The notes under the pieces: generated by a model
Database searches by the model: none
What the model saw: the letters and a program-made list of their open reading frames with translations, nothing else
Told to the model about the DNA's origin: nothing
Shown here: in pieces, positions 5,383 through 5,698 of the stretch
Position numbering within the stretch: position 1 is the first letter of the stretch
How the letters are laid out: every line of letters starts with the position of its first letter
Assembly: GCA_023398495.1 (NCBI GenBank)
Contig: JAEWSG010000243.1
Location: 1-5,698 of the forward strand
DNA from: Bacillota bacterium
GTDB taxonomy: Bacteria; Bacillota; Clostridia; Acetivibrionales; Acetivibrionaceae
Direction: 5' to 3'
DNA: 5,698 bases
Program-made: the position numbers and the translations under genes

Positions 5383-5517
5383 TTACAATTCATTATGTTC
5401 CCAAAAACTATAATAACCCTTCTGATTAAATACCACATGGTCTGCTAACCTTATCCCAAGGATTTCTCCTGCATCCTTTAATTGCTTGTAACAGCATAAT
5501 CTTCTTTGCTTGGTATC
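5383..5517 (-). pseudogene. radC: RadC-like (JAB/MPN domain) C-terminal fragment
   Basis: On the minus strand the frame reads KQLKDAGEILGIRLADHVVF, then NQKGYYSFWEHNEL and TAA (5385-5383). This matches the end of RadC-family proteins, where 'RL.EAGEILGI.LLDHIIIG...YFSF' follows the metal-binding HSH...D motifs. Only about 44 residues are left. The upstream part with the metal-binding residues is absent, and the frame meets a stop just upstream, so this is a remnant. The segment before KQLK (DTKQRRLCCY) departs from the family, suggesting damage or the breakpoint. RadC-like genes are common on mobile elements. The fragment is head-to-head with the RHS fragment that begins at about 5542, which places a rearrangement junction between 5517 and 5560. 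Confidence 0.75.
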
Positions 5518-5541
5518 AAGCTTTAAACTGTTTGGTTATGA

Positions 5542-5698
5542 GCTATAATTACTGACGATGCCCTGTCCACAATATATGTGATCTGTATTCATACAATGTA
5601 GTAAGCTCAAAGGTTGAAACGCAGTGCCGACAGAGATATAATGGAAATGAAGCGATAACAACCCATGCAAGCTACGACAAAAACGGCAATACCATTTC
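5542..5698 (+). pseudogene. RHS/YD-repeat fragment, 5'-truncated, runs off the window
   Basis: Frame 1 is open from just after TGA 5539-5541 to the window end. It has no in-frame ATG, GTG or TTG and no ribosome binding site. It reads DLYSYNVVSSKVETQCRQR, then YNGNEAITTHASYDKNGNTI. YNGNE and YDKNGNTIS are typical YD-repeat units, like NTYNAEGKR and KYDEFGN in the RHS gene at the left end, and the orientation is the same. It is therefore probably a second RHS copy joined to foreign sequence at its 5' side, as in displaced RHS tips downstream of a main gene. The exact start of homology is uncertain, perhaps near 5575. Confidence 0.7.

Noticed and set aside
5142..5448. Overlapping frames on both strands (minus 5142-5339, plus 5212-5448)
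   Set aside because: No recognised family. The plus frame runs antisense into the RadC remnant and the minus frame is hydrophobic by AT bias; neither has a good ribosome binding site.

Overview
The window looks like an accessory, decaying stretch of a low-GC Gram-positive chromosome, most likely a clostridium (Clostridia, Bacillota). The base composition is AT-rich and the ribosome binding sites are strong GGAGG types. The recognisable families are YD-repeat/RHS proteins, an ISL3 transposase, an Rpn/PD-(D/E)XK nuclease and a RadC fragment. The genus cannot be settled from the sequence alone.

Layout, left to right. Bases 1-747 (+) are the 3' end of an RHS/YD-repeat gene, including the conserved RHS core ending in DPTGH. 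Its variable C-terminal tip is cut short by a frameshift; a second-frame remnant runs on to about 886. Bases 884-985 hold three copies of a 13-bp motif, TAGAATTGAACAC, that look like one end of an IS21-like element with no body attached. Bases 1063-1761 (-) carry two small genes, a 140-aa putative helix-turn-helix protein and a 76-aa conserved-looking protein. Bases 1810-3503 are an ISL3-family insertion sequence with perfect 22-bp inverted repeats. Its transposase is split by a one-base shift in an A8 run. Bases 3508-3892 (-) hold a 74-aa gene followed by the N-terminal third of a retropepsin-like aspartic protease with a DTGA motif. Bases 4191-4808 (-) are an Rpn/PDDEXK_2 nuclease pseudogene with three single-base frameshifts. 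Bases 4870-5380 hold no convincing gene but contain a strong 19-bp hairpin at 5119-5167. Bases 5383-5517 (-) are the C-terminal tail of a RadC-like protein. Bases 5542-5698 (+) are another RHS/YD-repeat fragment that runs off the window.

How the parts relate. Two RHS pieces in the same orientation flank a stretch of small genes and mobile-element debris. This fits an RHS locus in which displaced 'tip' fragments accumulate downstream of a main gene. On the minus strand, the 74-aa gene, the protease, the HTH gene and the 76-aa gene would form one colinear cluster if the ISL3 element were removed. The element sits at the broken 3' side of the protease gene, so the insertion or a linked deletion probably destroyed the protease. 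The most interesting possible system is this small retropepsin-containing cluster. Its function is not evident, and linking the genes on the two sides of the IS is an inference.
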